From positions 148,389-212,388 of the forward strand of contig JABMPT010000001.1 in the NCBI GenBank assembly GCA_013202845.1: a stretch of 64,000 nucleotides of DNA. Reading direction: 5' to 3'. This DNA comes from Candidatus Woesearchaeota archaeon (GTDB lineage: Archaea > Nanobdellota > Nanobdellia > Woesearchaeales > GCA-2686295). Positions 43,392 to 54,597 of the stretch are shown here, one piece after another. The notes below the pieces were generated by a model, which did not search any database, was not told the DNA's origin, and was given only the letters and a program-made list of their open reading frames with translations. Both the position numbers and the translations under genes were made by a program. Each line of letters begins with the position of its first letter. The stretch's first letter is position 1.

Positions 43392-43979
43392 TTATAGTGG
43401 TTGATATTCTCTAGGAAGATCTTTTATTTTTCTATTAACTTCAGCTACATATGCAGGCACAATCCTGCCTCTTTTTGGATAAACGTTCTGGAAATGCATT
43501 ATCTCTAACTTATGATTATCTCCACCCCTTTGTGCCTTCCTATTTTGGTATTGTATTTCAAAGACATATTCGTTTACTCCTTCTGCTAGTTCTGACTTTA
43601 ACTTTTCAACATCAAAATTTGAAACTCTTGCTAATCTATCTTCTAATCTCTGCCCGTTAAAAGGATTTAATCTATTATATCTTTCCTGCTGCTCTTCTTG
43701 TATGTTTTTATGCTTGTTTATCCAAGGTGTTCCTATTTGTAGAACATGACTGAATATTTGATGTTCAGAGTGACCATAAAGAAATCCAAGCATTGAATCA
43801 CCTTTTTCTCGTCCTTTCCATGAAGAAGCTGCAAATCCTAATAATTCAGTTAAATCAAGATGTGGATAGAATGCTCCAAAGCTTGTTTCATAAAGACCAT
43901 GGTGCATACTTGTAACTAGTTCTTGATTTCCTCCGCAGAGCTGCATAATCAGCTCTTGAGTTGGTGCTACTCTGTGCAT
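43392..43979 (-). CDS. Hypothetical protein
   Basis: A 195-aa soluble protein, not recognised. It contains MHHGLYETSFGAFYPH, GHSEHQIFSHVL and a basic QYQNRKAQRGGDNHK stretch. The many His residues suggest metal binding, but no known spacing fits. GTTTAAATAAAAC lies about 25 nt before the ATG, so it has its own promoter, placed where the rest of dph2 would be expected. Its stop abuts the S27Ae stop. Confidence 0.65.
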   Translation of the reverse strand: MHRVAPTQELIMQLCGGNQELVTSMHHGLYETSFGAFYPHLDLTELLGFAASSWKGREKGDSMLGFLYGHSEHQIFSHVLQIGTPWINKHKNIQEEQQERYNRLNPFNGQRLEDRLARVSNFDVEKLKSELAEGVNEYVFEIQYQNRKAQRGGDNHKLEIMHFQNVYPKRGRIVPAYVAEVNRKIKDLPREYQPL

Positions 43980-44012
43980 GAATTAGAGAAATTAAGTGTT
44001 TTATTTAAACCT

Positions 44013-44267
44013 TTATGTGATTCTCCACTTGGTGTGTCCAAAGTGTATGATTAAGTCTATTCCTATGTTCTTTGACTCTATAGGGAGATCGCATGCGCCA
44101 TAGCAGGAACCCGCCCAGATGAAAACTTCAGCATTTGTTTCTTTCTTTATCTCTCGCTGTATTTCATTGGCTCTTGGTTTCAAGCCGTCCGGTAGATGCA
44201 GTAGAACTTTCTTTACTTTCTGCTTCTTAATCTCCTGGATAGCTCCTTTCAAGTCGAAATCATACAT
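44013..44267 (-). pseudogene. Truncated Dph2 (diphthamide synthesis) remnant
   Basis: An 84-aa ORF. KKVLLHLPDGLKPRANEIQ, GSCYGACDLP and DLIIHFGHT match the N-terminal domain of archaeal Dph2, the radical Fe-S enzyme that starts diphthamide synthesis. YGACD holds the first of three cluster cysteines. Normal Dph2 is roughly 320-340 aa; here the frame ends right after FGHT, and the next gene's promoter starts within about 25 nt. The two later domains and cysteines are not in the adjacent DNA. So this is probably a broken gene, unless a split domain is encoded elsewhere. Confidence 0.75.
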
Positions 44268-44302
44268 TTTAGAATTAAAAAAAGAATTTAGTTTTTAAAG
44301 GT

Positions 44303-45364
44303 TTATTTCTTCTTAGAAACAGTTTTTTTAGCTACAGTTTTCTTTGCCGCTGGTTTTTTTGCTGTCTTCTTTGCTGCTGGCTTTTTTGCTACTTTCTTAG
44401 CAGGCTTTTTTACTTCTTTTTTAGCTTCCTTTTTCTTTGGAGCTGGCTTCTTCACTTCTTTTTTAGCTTCCTTTTTCTTTGGAACTGGTTTTTTAGGAGC
44501 AGCTTTTTTTTCTTCCTTAGCTTCATCAACAGTCTCTTCTTTTACTTTGTCTGAAACCTCTGGTTTCTGAGCATCGTCAGAAACTTTTTTTTCTGAGACT
44601 TCCTTCACTGCTTCTTTCTCTTCGACTTTCTCCTCTTTAACTTCTTCCATTACTTTTACTTTGTCTGAAACCTCTGGTTTCTGAGCATCGTCAGAAACGC
44701 TCAAAAGTTCATCTTTTGGCGCACTAGTAGCTTCGCTACTCTGTGCTTCTGTTTCTGAGATTTCTTCTTTCTTCTCCTCTACTTCTCTTCTTTCAGCTTC
44801 AAGTTTGAAAACCCTGACTTCGAAGTTTCTTACAGGTGCAATCTTAGAAATTTTCTTCTTGCATTCTTTTTGAATATCTGCTCTTAACAAGTCTTCAATT
44901 GTTTTTTCAAAAGTGTTCTTAGCTATAATCTCTCTTAACACATCTCTTGCTGCAGCTCTTAGCTTTGTCCCGGTTGACTTATGAATATAAGAGTTTGTGA
45001 TCATTATAATCTTAATCCTGACTCTTTTTCCGTCGCCAGTTCTTAGAATGAATGAGTTGTCAACCTTGTTTCTTCCTCTCCTGACCAATCTTTTCAAGAC
45101 ACCTGTTATCAATGAGTATTTTATGACTTCAGTTATTCCCTGACCATCCCTAACATCTTTTATAACGAACTGTATGTTTGTATTATGTGTTCTTGGATTG
45201 CCGGTTATGTTTGATAGGTTTAGAGTCATATGCCTTCCTTTCATAAGGCTTGAATCTGTTAATAGTGATTCTCCAAGTACTTTGTTTCCAAATAGCTTTG
45301 GAGCTATGATTGGATACCACTTCTTTTTCTTCACTTTTCTAGTCGATACTTGCTTTTTTGTCAT
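44303..45364 (-). CDS. rps3ae: 30S ribosomal protein S3Ae with long histone-H1-like tail
   Basis: Residues 1-195 match S3Ae (eS1): WYPIIAPKLFGNKVLGES, MTLNLSNITGN, RIKIIMITNSYIHKSTG. S3Ae is normally about 200 aa, but here about 155 residues are added: two copies of SDDAQKPEVSDKVK in an acidic section, then Lys/Ala/Pro repeats (KKPAPKKKEAKKEVKKPA, KKPAAKKTAKK) resembling histone H1 tails. The DNA repeats reflect tandem duplication. The tail may contact rRNA or nucleic acid in general. Confidence 0.88.
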   Translation of the reverse strand: MTKKQVSTRKVKKKKWYPIIAPKLFGNKVLGESLLTDSSLMKGRHMTLNLSNITGNPRTHNTNIQFVIKDVRDGQGITEVIKYSLITGVLKRLVRRGRNKVDNSFILRTGDGKRVRIKIIMITNSYIHKSTGTKLRAAARDVLREIIAKNTFEKTIEDLLRADIQKECKKKISKIAPVRNFEVRVFKLEAERREVEEKKEEISETEAQSSEATSAPKDELLSVSDDAQKPEVSDKVKVMEEVKEEKVEEKEAVKEVSEKKVSDDAQKPEVSDKVKEETVDEAKEEKKAAPKKPVPKKKEAKKEVKKPAPKKKEAKKEVKKPAKKVAKKPAAKKTAKKPAAKKTVAKKTVSKKK

Positions 45365-45429
45365 TGTTCGCAGAAATTATAGTCTCTTTAAATAGATTAC
45401 TATTTTGTATAGTCAAGAAATCTAATTAT

Positions 45430-46146
45430 TTAAGAATTCCACAACATATCAAAATAGTTTTTGTGAGATTTTACTATTTCTTTATTATTTATTTTTATTG
45501 CAATAGGTTCCTTAGACCATTGAATTAGAAGACAATTATCTCCATATAGAATTGTTGTAGTTGGATTAGTAAACTTATCGTCGACAAATTTATACTCAAG
45601 TAAGGTTCTTTTTTTTAGTTTTCCTTTGAATTTTTTTGGAAAAATTGATTTTTGCAGTATTTTTTTCTCTGCTCTTTGTTTATGCCACAACTCGAAATAG
45701 GGACCGAAGAGTTTTTGGAATTGTAGCTCTGCTGCTATTATTGAGATTGGTTTTTTTGTTTCTAATATTTCCTCAAACAAGATTCTTAGTCCTTTTTTTC
45801 CTGTAAAGATATTAGCTTCTAAAGGTTTTTCAGAGTTGGTGTTAACTTCTTTTATTTCTTTTATCAAGCTATATTTTGTTTTCTTTAAGTACTCCTCTTT
45901 TTCTTTGATTAAAGAAATAATGTACTTAGGATCTTTTGCTTCATACCATTTCACTTTGTTCTTTGTGATGAAAGCAACAACGCCTTTTGCAACCAATCTA
46001 TTAAGTGCTTCATAAACATTTGTCCTGTTGACTTTTGTCTCTAAACTGATTTTATTTGCATAACTACTTCCTCTTCTAAGCAAGTGTAAATATATCTTTA
46101 TCTCTGATGGACTAAAGCCAAGTTTTGAAAGATTTTGTTCGAGCAT
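45430..46146 (-). CDS. TrmB-family transcriptional regulator (copy 2)
   Basis: A 238-aa regulator with the same architecture as that at 12454: winged HTH (LGFSPSEIKIYLHLLRRGSS, VNRTNVYEALNRL) at 5-70, a coiled-coil linker and a C-terminal effector domain ending in QWSKEPIAIKI. The promoter TTATAAACA overlaps a palindrome between it and the divergent ABC operon, so it probably autoregulates and controls that transporter. Confidence 0.87.
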   Translation of the reverse strand: MLEQNLSKLGFSPSEIKIYLHLLRRGSSYANKISLETKVNRTNVYEALNRLVAKGVVAFITKNKVKWYEAKDPKYIISLIKEKEEYLKKTKYSLIKEIKEVNTNSEKPLEANIFTGKKGLRILFEEILETKKPISIIAAELQFQKLFGPYFELWHKQRAEKKILQKSIFPKKFKGKLKKRTLLEYKFVDDKFTNPTTTILYGDNCLLIQWSKEPIAIKINNKEIVKSHKNYFDMLWNS

Positions 46147-46176
46147 GAAATGGGGAACAATTGAGATGTTTATAAC

Positions 46177-46196
46177 TGTTGTGGTGTACTACAACA
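46177..46196. promoter_or_regulatory. Probable TrmB operator of the ABC transporter operon
   Basis: TGTTGTGGTGTACTACAACA: an interrupted palindrome (TGTTGT/ACAACA with inner GT/AC) placed 7 nt upstream of CTTTATATA, the TATA box of the transporter operon, and overlapping the TATA region of trmB on the other strand. Confidence 0.6.
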
Positions 46197-46253
46197 ACTT
46201 ATCTTTATATATGATTCTACAATCCGATTATTAAAATCATTTGAGGGAATACT

Positions 46254-47249
46254 ATGAAAAAAAACAAAAAAATAATTTTAGTAATATCATTAGCAGTTGT
46301 AATAATATTTGCAGCTTCTCTAGTTTGGCAGTCGAATTCTCCGACAGGAGCTGTTGTCGCTGAACAACTAAATATTCGTGTTGGTTATCTGCCAGTATTA
46401 GTTAATCTTCCATTATTTGTTGCATTAGAAGAAGGATATTTTGAAAAATATAATCTTAGACTAGAAGCTATTGAAGCACAATCTCCAAATCATGTTCTAG
46501 AAGCAATAATTGCAGGGCATTTAGATGGTGCTGGCATATTAGCAGACCCAATTTTGTTTGCAGCAGAAGCAAAATACCCGAATGAAATAAAAATATTTGC
46601 AACAACTGACGAAACTTCAAATAATTATGTGGCATCGATTATTGTAAGAGAGGATTCTGGAATAAACACTATTGAAGATCTAAAAGGAAAAAAGATTGGT
46701 GTTTATACTGGACTTGTTCAAGTATTGTTTTTGAAAAGTATTTTAGCAGGAATGGGGTTTGACCCAGAAACAGATGTAGAGATAGTGCAAATCGCTCCAA
46801 GGTTACAGTTGCAGGGACTAGAGTCTGGACAGTATGATGCATTATCAACAGTTGAGCCATTTGTTACAATAGCAAAAAGCAAAAGTATTGGAGAAGTATT
46901 AATAAAAAATCCTCGAGTAAAATATATTCAAGAACCATTTCCTTCTGTAGCAACTCCAATTTCAACAGAGTTCATAGAAAAACACCCTGAAACTGTAAGA
47001 GCTTACTTATTAGCTTATAGAGACGCAGTTGACTTTATAAGGTCAAATCCTGAAAAAGCTAAAGTCTATCTTGCAAAGTACACACCCATAACAGAAGATG
47101 TTGCGAAGGATGTTACATTACCAAGATTTAATCAGTTTGGAGAGGAAGATAGGGAGAATATTCAAAAATATGCTGATTGGATGCTTGATAAGGGTTTGCT
47201 TAGCAAACAGATTGATGTGAATTCTATGTTTGGTGAATTTGAAGGATGA
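46254..47249 (+). CDS. ABC transporter substrate-binding protein (NMT1/SsuA/TauA family)
   Basis: A 331-aa protein with an N-terminal membrane anchor (KIILVISLAVVIIFAASLV), then PTGAVVAEQ and the mature domain. NIRVGYLPVLVNLPLFVALEEGYF is the family start; DLKGKKIGVYTGLVQ and PHL-type hinge segments follow. Family ligands include sulfonates, nitrate, taurine, thiamine precursors and riboflavin, so the substrate cannot be chosen. GAGGG precedes the ATG. Confidence 0.85.
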   Translation: MKKNKKIILVISLAVVIIFAASLVWQSNSPTGAVVAEQLNIRVGYLPVLVNLPLFVALEEGYFEKYNLRLEAIEAQSPNHVLEAIIAGHLDGAGILADPILFAAEAKYPNEIKIFATTDETSNNYVASIIVREDSGINTIEDLKGKKIGVYTGLVQVLFLKSILAGMGFDPETDVEIVQIAPRLQLQGLESGQYDALSTVEPFVTIAKSKSIGEVLIKNPRVKYIQEPFPSVATPISTEFIEKHPETVRAYLLAYRDAVDFIRSNPEKAKVYLAKYTPITEDVAKDVTLPRFNQFGEEDRENIQKYADWMLDKGLLSKQIDVNSMFGEFEG

Positions 47250-47256
47250 TGTTACA

Positions 47257-48002
47257 ATGCAATCTGTTAGTGTGCAAAGACTTTGCAAGAGTTATAAAAG
47301 TAAATTTGTTTTGAAAAATGTAAATCTTGATATAAAAAAAGGAGAATTAGTTGTTTTATTTGGGGCTAATGGTTGTGGAAAAACAACCTTGTTAAATATT
47401 ATCGCAGGAATAATCCAAGAAGACCGTGGAATTATTAAAATTGAAGGAAAAGAACCAAATAAAGAAAAAATAGGTTATGTCTTTCAAAATTATAGGGATT
47501 CTCTTCTTCCATGGAGAACTAATTTAGAAAATATCGCATTTCCATTAGAATTAACAGGTATTACAAAAAATAGAAGATGCAAAAAAGCAAAAGTTCTGAT
47601 TAAGGAATTTGATTTGCCATTACCATTAAACAACTATCCGTATCAAAGTAGTGGAGGAGAGCAGCAACTAGTTGCATTGCTGCGAGAAGTTATTGCGGAG
47701 CCATCATTGATTTTAATGGATGAGCCATTCTCAGCATTGCATCAGTCAAGTAAAGAATACTTAAGGGTTAAGTTACAAGAAATTTGGAAGAAACTTGGTT
47801 TAACAGTTCTTTTTGTTTCTCATGATATCACTGAAGCACTGCAATTAGCTGATCGTGTGCTTGTTATGAGTTCTAATCCAGGCAGAATTGTTAAACAATT
47901 CAATGTTAATTTCCAAAGACCAAGAAGAAGTAAACTTGTTTATTCAAAACAATTCTCTTCTCTAAGAAAAAAAATACTATTATATATGGAGAAAGATGTT
48001 CT

Positions 48003-48006
<4 letters not shown>
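47257..48006 (+). CDS. ABC transporter ATP-binding protein (SsuB/TauB type)
   Basis: Start ATG 47257 is preferred over the track start 47230, since AAGGA precedes it and the family begins at SVSVQRLCKSY. The 249-aa protein has Walker A GANGCGKTT, a Q-loop VFQNYRDSLLPW, signature SSGGEQQ, Walker B LILMDEPFSAL and switch His SHDITEA, as in the nitrate/sulfonate/taurine group. It energises uptake with the following permease, overlapping it by 4 nt. Confidence 0.9.
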
Positions 48007-50662
<2,656 letters not shown>

Positions 50663-50664
50663 TT

Positions 50665-50784
50665 AGAACCCTATATTAATGAGTCTAGGGTTCTTTAAAA
50701 AAGTTTCGTTTGAATTCTGGCGTTTCAGAGCTTCTACTTAAAGAATTTTAAGGTTTCAGGGTTTAGAATTCTGGCGTTTTAGAG
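50665..50784. promoter_or_regulatory. gyrB upstream region: inverted repeat plus paired direct repeat
   Basis: AGAACCCTA/TAGGGTTCT (50665-50694) is a perfect 9-bp inverted repeat downstream of the TATA-like TTTTTTTAAAG on the gyrB strand. Further upstream are two copies of GAATTCTGGCGTTTYAGAG (50712 and 50766, 18 of 19 identical). Regulation is inferred. Confidence 0.5.
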
Positions 50785-50829
50785 GTTGTAGAAGGGTATT
50801 TAATAGTTTTGTAATATTACTTTTCAACA

Positions 50830-50841
50830 TCCCGTTCGGGA
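50830..50841. terminator. TTCG-loop hairpin after the hydrolase gene
   Basis: TCCCGTTCGGGA folds into a small stable hairpin 12 nt past the leftward stop at 50854. It could be a termination or stability element; no T-run follows directly. Confidence 0.3.
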
Positions 50842-50853
50842 CACTCTTTAACT

Positions 50854-51636
50854 TTAGGTTACCAAGAACTCTTCTACTCTTTCCCTAAACTCTTCCGAGC
50901 CCCATATATCATTATGCCCTCTACCTTCTATCAGTGCATACTCTTTTTTTTCTGTAGTAATTTCTTCATATAACTTCTTTGAGTGTTTGTGTGGGATGAT
51001 AAAGTCTTTGTCGCCATGGATTATTAGTACGCGGCCTTTATAGTTTTGCAGCCACTTTACATTGTCATATTTTTCTCTTAGTAGTATTGTTGGGGGGTAT
51101 ATCCTGTATTTTGTTCTTGCTACGTCGGTTAATGAGCTAAAGCTTGTTGTGAGTATGAGGTTGTCTACTCCGCCAAGGAAAGCATGATAACTCGCTGCTC
51201 CTGAGCCTATGCTTTGTCCGTAGATGGTGGTGTCCCTAAACTTTTTTTCTTTTAGATAGTCATGTACGTTCTCTACATCTTTTAGTATTAGTTCTCTGGA
51301 GGGTTTTCTTTCATCATTAGAAAATCCTGCGTATTCAACGAATATTATAGAGGCATTTGTTTTTTCAAATGTTGTTTTTATGCTGCTCCTGTCGCATGCC
51401 GACCCTGCGTTTCCGTGATAATATACAACTACTTTTTCAGAACCCTCCTTATAATACATCCTTGTCCCTTTGTGATTAATCTTCTCATAGTCGACGAAGC
51501 CTGCACAATCCTCAAAGTTCTGATTGTTTGGAAAGTACAGCATGGATTTCTGGTTGAAGAACAGGAATATCCCAAATAGCACATAGGTTATTGCAAACAC
51601 GATAAGAATATTAATTATGGCCACCCTTAAGTCCAT
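50854..51636 (-). CDS. Membrane-anchored alpha/beta hydrolase
   Basis: ATG 51636 is preferred over the track's 51702: TTTATAAATA lies about 25 nt upstream and a signal-anchor helix (VAIINILIVFAITYVLFGIFL) follows. The 260-aa protein has the oxyanion HGNAGS near 73, nucleophile elbow YGQSIGSG near 143, acid HGDKDFIIP near 205 and catalytic His GRGHND. It resembles Bem46/ABHD13-type hydrolases of unknown substrate. Confidence 0.83.
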   Translation of the reverse strand: MDLRVAIINILIVFAITYVLFGIFLFFNQKSMLYFPNNQNFEDCAGFVDYEKINHKGTRMYYKEGSEKVVVYYHGNAGSACDRSSIKTTFEKTNASIIFVEYAGFSNDERKPSRELILKDVENVHDYLKEKKFRDTTIYGQSIGSGAASYHAFLGGVDNLILTTSFSSLTDVARTKYRIYPPTILLREKYDNVKWLQNYKGRVLIIHGDKDFIIPHKHSKKLYEEITTEKKEYALIEGRGHNDIWGSEEFRERVEEFLVT

Positions 51637-51759
51637 GTTGTTCATATAGAAAGGAGTATTTATAAATCTAATGTCCCTAATTATCAACAAAACCATACGC
51701 ATACCGCTCGGGGCATATCTTTACCTTCGTTCTATTTTGGGGCTTTTTCTTTTTTTGAA

Positions 51760-51921
51760 ATGATCATTATTTTTTTATCTGTTTTTCACAATCTTGCAGA
51801 TTTATTCTCTGAAGAAGAAATAGATGTTAATGTTAAACAAGCACGGTTTAATAAGATAACAAATACTTTTGATATGCCTGTAGAAACTGATGACAGACGA
51901 GCTTTCATAAAACGAGTTTGA
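51760..51921 (+). CDS. Possible 53-aa ORF or gene remnant
   Basis: Below the track threshold. ATG 51760 opens a hydrophobic start, then an acidic/basic tail (EEEIDVNVKQARFNKITN, RRAFIKRV). Composition looks coding, but no promoter or ribosome site is seen, so it may be the end of a decayed gene. It abuts the convergent ORF at 51922. Confidence 0.3.
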   Translation: MIIIFLSVFHNLADLFSEEEIDVNVKQARFNKITNTFDMPVETDDRRAFIKRV

Positions 51922-52470
51922 TTAGTTTTTACTCATATGTTTATACGCTTCTTGAAGATGTTTTTCAAAACTATCTTTTGTTTTTCTGGTTATAATTCTA
52001 TTATTAACGTCTAATCTTGCTATAACTCCTTTGTCGATTTCTGGTTCAAAGTGAGTTTTACCATCAAGATTCCAAAAATTAACACAACCCGAATCATATA
52101 ACATGAATCCATTTCTTAATTCTAAAGGGACAGTGTAGATTTGAAAGAAAGCGTTATTTTCAGCTATTTCTGCAAGTTCAGGGAATTTAATATTACTGGG
52201 AAATATGGCTTGAATATGAATTTTCCTCTTATGGCAATTATCTCCTTTGACAGCTTCATCAATTGTTTTAATAGTCTCAGGGTCTGTCATGAATACTTCA
52301 TCATAACCTAAGATTTTTATGTAATCTTTTGAATAATAAATATTTCTTTGTTGAATAAGGAAATAGTCTTCTTGAGATATAGGTATATTTTCTTCTTCTA
52401 TAGCAGGATATGAGCTTAAAAAGAATTTATCAATTGTAGTTTTAATTCTGTGACCAAGATTTGTATTCAT
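51922..52470 (-). CDS. Hypothetical protein, possible sensor-like domain
   Basis: A 182-aa soluble protein; ATG 52470 is used because the track start is a TTG and ATATTTATATAAT lies about 35 nt upstream. It is alpha/beta, and the part RKIHIQAIFPSNIKF...FMLYDSGCVNFW recalls ligand domains of archaeal regulators, but no DNA-binding domain is present. AGAAAT/ATTTCT lies just upstream. Function unknown. Confidence 0.6.
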   Translation of the reverse strand: MNTNLGHRIKTTIDKFFLSSYPAIEEENIPISQEDYFLIQQRNIYYSKDYIKILGYDEVFMTDPETIKTIDEAVKGDNCHKRKIHIQAIFPSNIKFPELAEIAENNAFFQIYTVPLELRNGFMLYDSGCVNFWNLDGKTHFEPEIDKGVIARLDVNNRIITRKTKDSFEKHLQEAYKHMSKN

Positions 52471-52605
52471 ATTACTTCCCAAGAAATAGTAATTTCTCTA
52501 ATTATATAAATATTACGAAAAATTTATTTATTGGATTTGAACATGATCTGCTCCGACGCACTCTTTCCTAAACATTTTAATATTTCTCCTCACTACCTTG
52601 TTTGA

Positions 52606-54597
52606 ATGGGGGGATTGGAAGGTATTGTTGAGAAAAGTGATAGGTGGTTTACAGATCATCCTAAAACTACTTCTTTATTAACAGGTATTGGTATTTTCTC
52701 ACTTTTTGAAGGAGGATTTTTACTTGTTGACAACTTAGCTCCTGATAGAGGAATAGCTGATAATTCTTTGATAAAAAGTGGAATTGTAGGGACTTTGTTT
52801 TCATTCTACTGCCATAATGTTTATCTTAAAGGAAAAATAGCTTTGGAAGAGCTTGGACTAAGTTACCAGAAAGTAAAGGAGTATTTTAAGAGAAGAAAAT
52901 TAGATTTGAAAAAACAAGATGTTTCTTTTTTTGCAAATATTAAGGATAGAATCCTTGAACATCCAAAAACAGTTGGTATTTTAGGTGCTGGTTTGACTTT
53001 GGCACATCTAATCAGAACTGGTATCAATAGTCGTGGCTTGGATGGTTTCATCGACAATGTTTCTGATAATTATGGTGTTATGATTCCTGTAACAGCACTT
53101 ACTTTAGGAGTTGCATATAGGGTTGTAAGTTCAATAGATAGTTATCTTGGAGGCCTTTTTCATTCTTCAAATTATCCTTCTTTCAAGAACCAGTTAAGAT
53201 TTAAGCGTGCAAAAAAGAAAGGTGATATGGTGCTTATGAAAGAGATTGCATTGGAAACTCCTTATGATGCATGGCTTTATGAATATGCAGGTGTATGTGT
53301 TGACAAGGGAGATTATTTTGAAGCTCTGGATGTTCTTAAGCAAGTTTATGATAAAAATAAACCAGATCAGTTTTTTTCTGCTAATAGAACTTTTGATTTT
53401 ATGAATTTTCGAGAGAGGCTTGTAAAGCATCTTCAAAACCTTAAAGCCAATGAGAGATCATTTTCTGATCGTTTGAAAATAGCTTTGGATTATATGAGAC
53501 TAGGTGAGAAGCAAAAAGCTATGGATATGGTTCATGGTTTTGTTGAAGTAACAAGAAGTGATGAACTAGCACTAAGCGCTGATGTTAGTGAGGCTGTTTT
53601 TCTTCATAATATTGGTGAGAGAGAAAGGTTTAGAGGAAAAGTCTTTAGTATTATTAAAGAAGAACTGGATAAATTAGTCTTTAGTGTTGATGGATATTGT
53701 TTCATTGATGATAATGATTTTACGAGACATGCTCTTGCTCTGAAAAGGAGTAATACCAAAAGAGATTTAGATGATGAGAGAAAGTACACTGGCAGTATAA
53801 AAACTTCTTTTGATGAAGTAAATGATGAATCACGATTTAGAATCATAGATCCTTTTGAGATAGTAGGTTTGAACTCTTATTATTATGGAGCTATGAATTT
53901 CGAAGTTGGTGAACCTTTATATCGATTAATGCAATCTAGAGATGGGATAAATGTTTTGAAGGATGTTGCCAGGTTCATGGCTCGAATTCATGGAGCTAAC
54001 AAGCTTTTTGACCCTGTTCAAGAGAGCACATACAAACAAGAATTGCTTTCAAGAACTCAGAATGTTACTGATTCACGAGTTATTGAAGCGATGACTTATA
54101 TAGAGAACAACCTTGATTTTTTGTTGGAGGATTTTGAGTCAATACCAAGGGTTGTTGACGTCGATGGTCATAGGTTCAATTGGATTGTAGGAGATCATTA
54201 TACAAAGATTGATAATGAAAAAAGAAATCCGACTCCTCCTCTGTTTGAATGCTCCAAATTATTGGAGCAGGGTAATTCAATACCTTTTACTGAAGAAGGA
54301 GATCAACTAAAAGATGGTGTGCTTTTGGAATATTATCGCGAGTTGTCTAACTTTCACAGCATAATGCCTTTTGATGAATTTGTCTTCTATAAGCTTAAAT
54401 CCGATGTTGTTAAAGCAGTTTCTTTTTCCTTATTTGCGCTTGATCAACCATCTAAATATAAAGTAGCTGATGAGTTCTTGGATAATGCTATTCACTCTAT
54501 CAATCGTCTTGATGATTATTTTGTTTTAAAACAAGATACTGCTTGTCTCAAAGAAACAAAGAGAGGTGTTGCTGCTCTAAGAACTGTTTTGGTCTAG
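52606..54597 (+). CDS. Membrane protein with TPR-like repeats and a kinase-like C-terminal domain
   Basis: A 663-aa protein. Residues 20-180 hold about four hydrophobic helices in two similar halves, each opening with H/EHPKT (DHPKTTSLLTGIGIF, EHPKTVGILGAGLTL), suggesting internal duplication. Residues 200-340 are helical repeats (YDAWLYEYAGVCVDKGDYFEAL) of the TPR kind. From about 440, ARFMARIHGAN, GDHYTKIDNE and a Pro-led helix recall aminoglycoside-phosphotransferase-like kinases (HGDxxxxN...IDxE), although the HGD reads VGD. This suggests a diverged kinase or pseudokinase. Confidence 0.6.
   Translation: MGGLEGIVEKSDRWFTDHPKTTSLLTGIGIFSLFEGGFLLVDNLAPDRGIADNSLIKSGIVGTLFSFYCHNVYLKGKIALEELGLSYQKVKEYFKRRKLDLKKQDVSFFANIKDRILEHPKTVGILGAGLTLAHLIRTGINSRGLDGFIDNVSDNYGVMIPVTALTLGVAYRVVSSIDSYLGGLFHSSNYPSFKNQLRFKRAKKKGDMVLMKEIALETPYDAWLYEYAGVCVDKGDYFEALDVLKQVYDKNKPDQFFSANRTFDFMNFRERLVKHLQNLKANERSFSDRLKIALDYMRLGEKQKAMDMVHGFVEVTRSDELALSADVSEAVFLHNIGERERFRGKVFSIIKEELDKLVFSVDGYCFIDDNDFTRHALALKRSNTKRDLDDERKYTGSIKTSFDEVNDESRFRIIDPFEIVGLNSYYYGAMNFEVGEPLYRLMQSRDGINVLKDVARFMARIHGANKLFDPVQESTYKQELLSRTQNVTDSRVIEAMTYIENNLDFLLEDFESIPRVVDVDGHRFNWIVGDHYTKIDNEKRNPTPPLFECSKLLEQGNSIPFTEEGDQLKDGVLLEYYRELSNFHSIMPFDEFVFYKLKSDVVKAVSFSLFALDQPSKYKVADEFLDNAIHSINRLDDYFVLKQDTACLKETKRGVAALRTVLV

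Noticed and set aside
44540-44710. Repeats as mobile elements in the S3Ae tail
   Set aside because: They are in-frame duplications encoding the acidic and Lys-rich tail.
50701-50790. CRISPR array upstream of gyrB
   Set aside because: Only two repeat copies and no cas genes; it fits a regulatory repeat better.
51760-51921. Confident gene call for the 53-aa ORF
   Set aside because: No promoter, no ribosome site and no family; listed only at low confidence.
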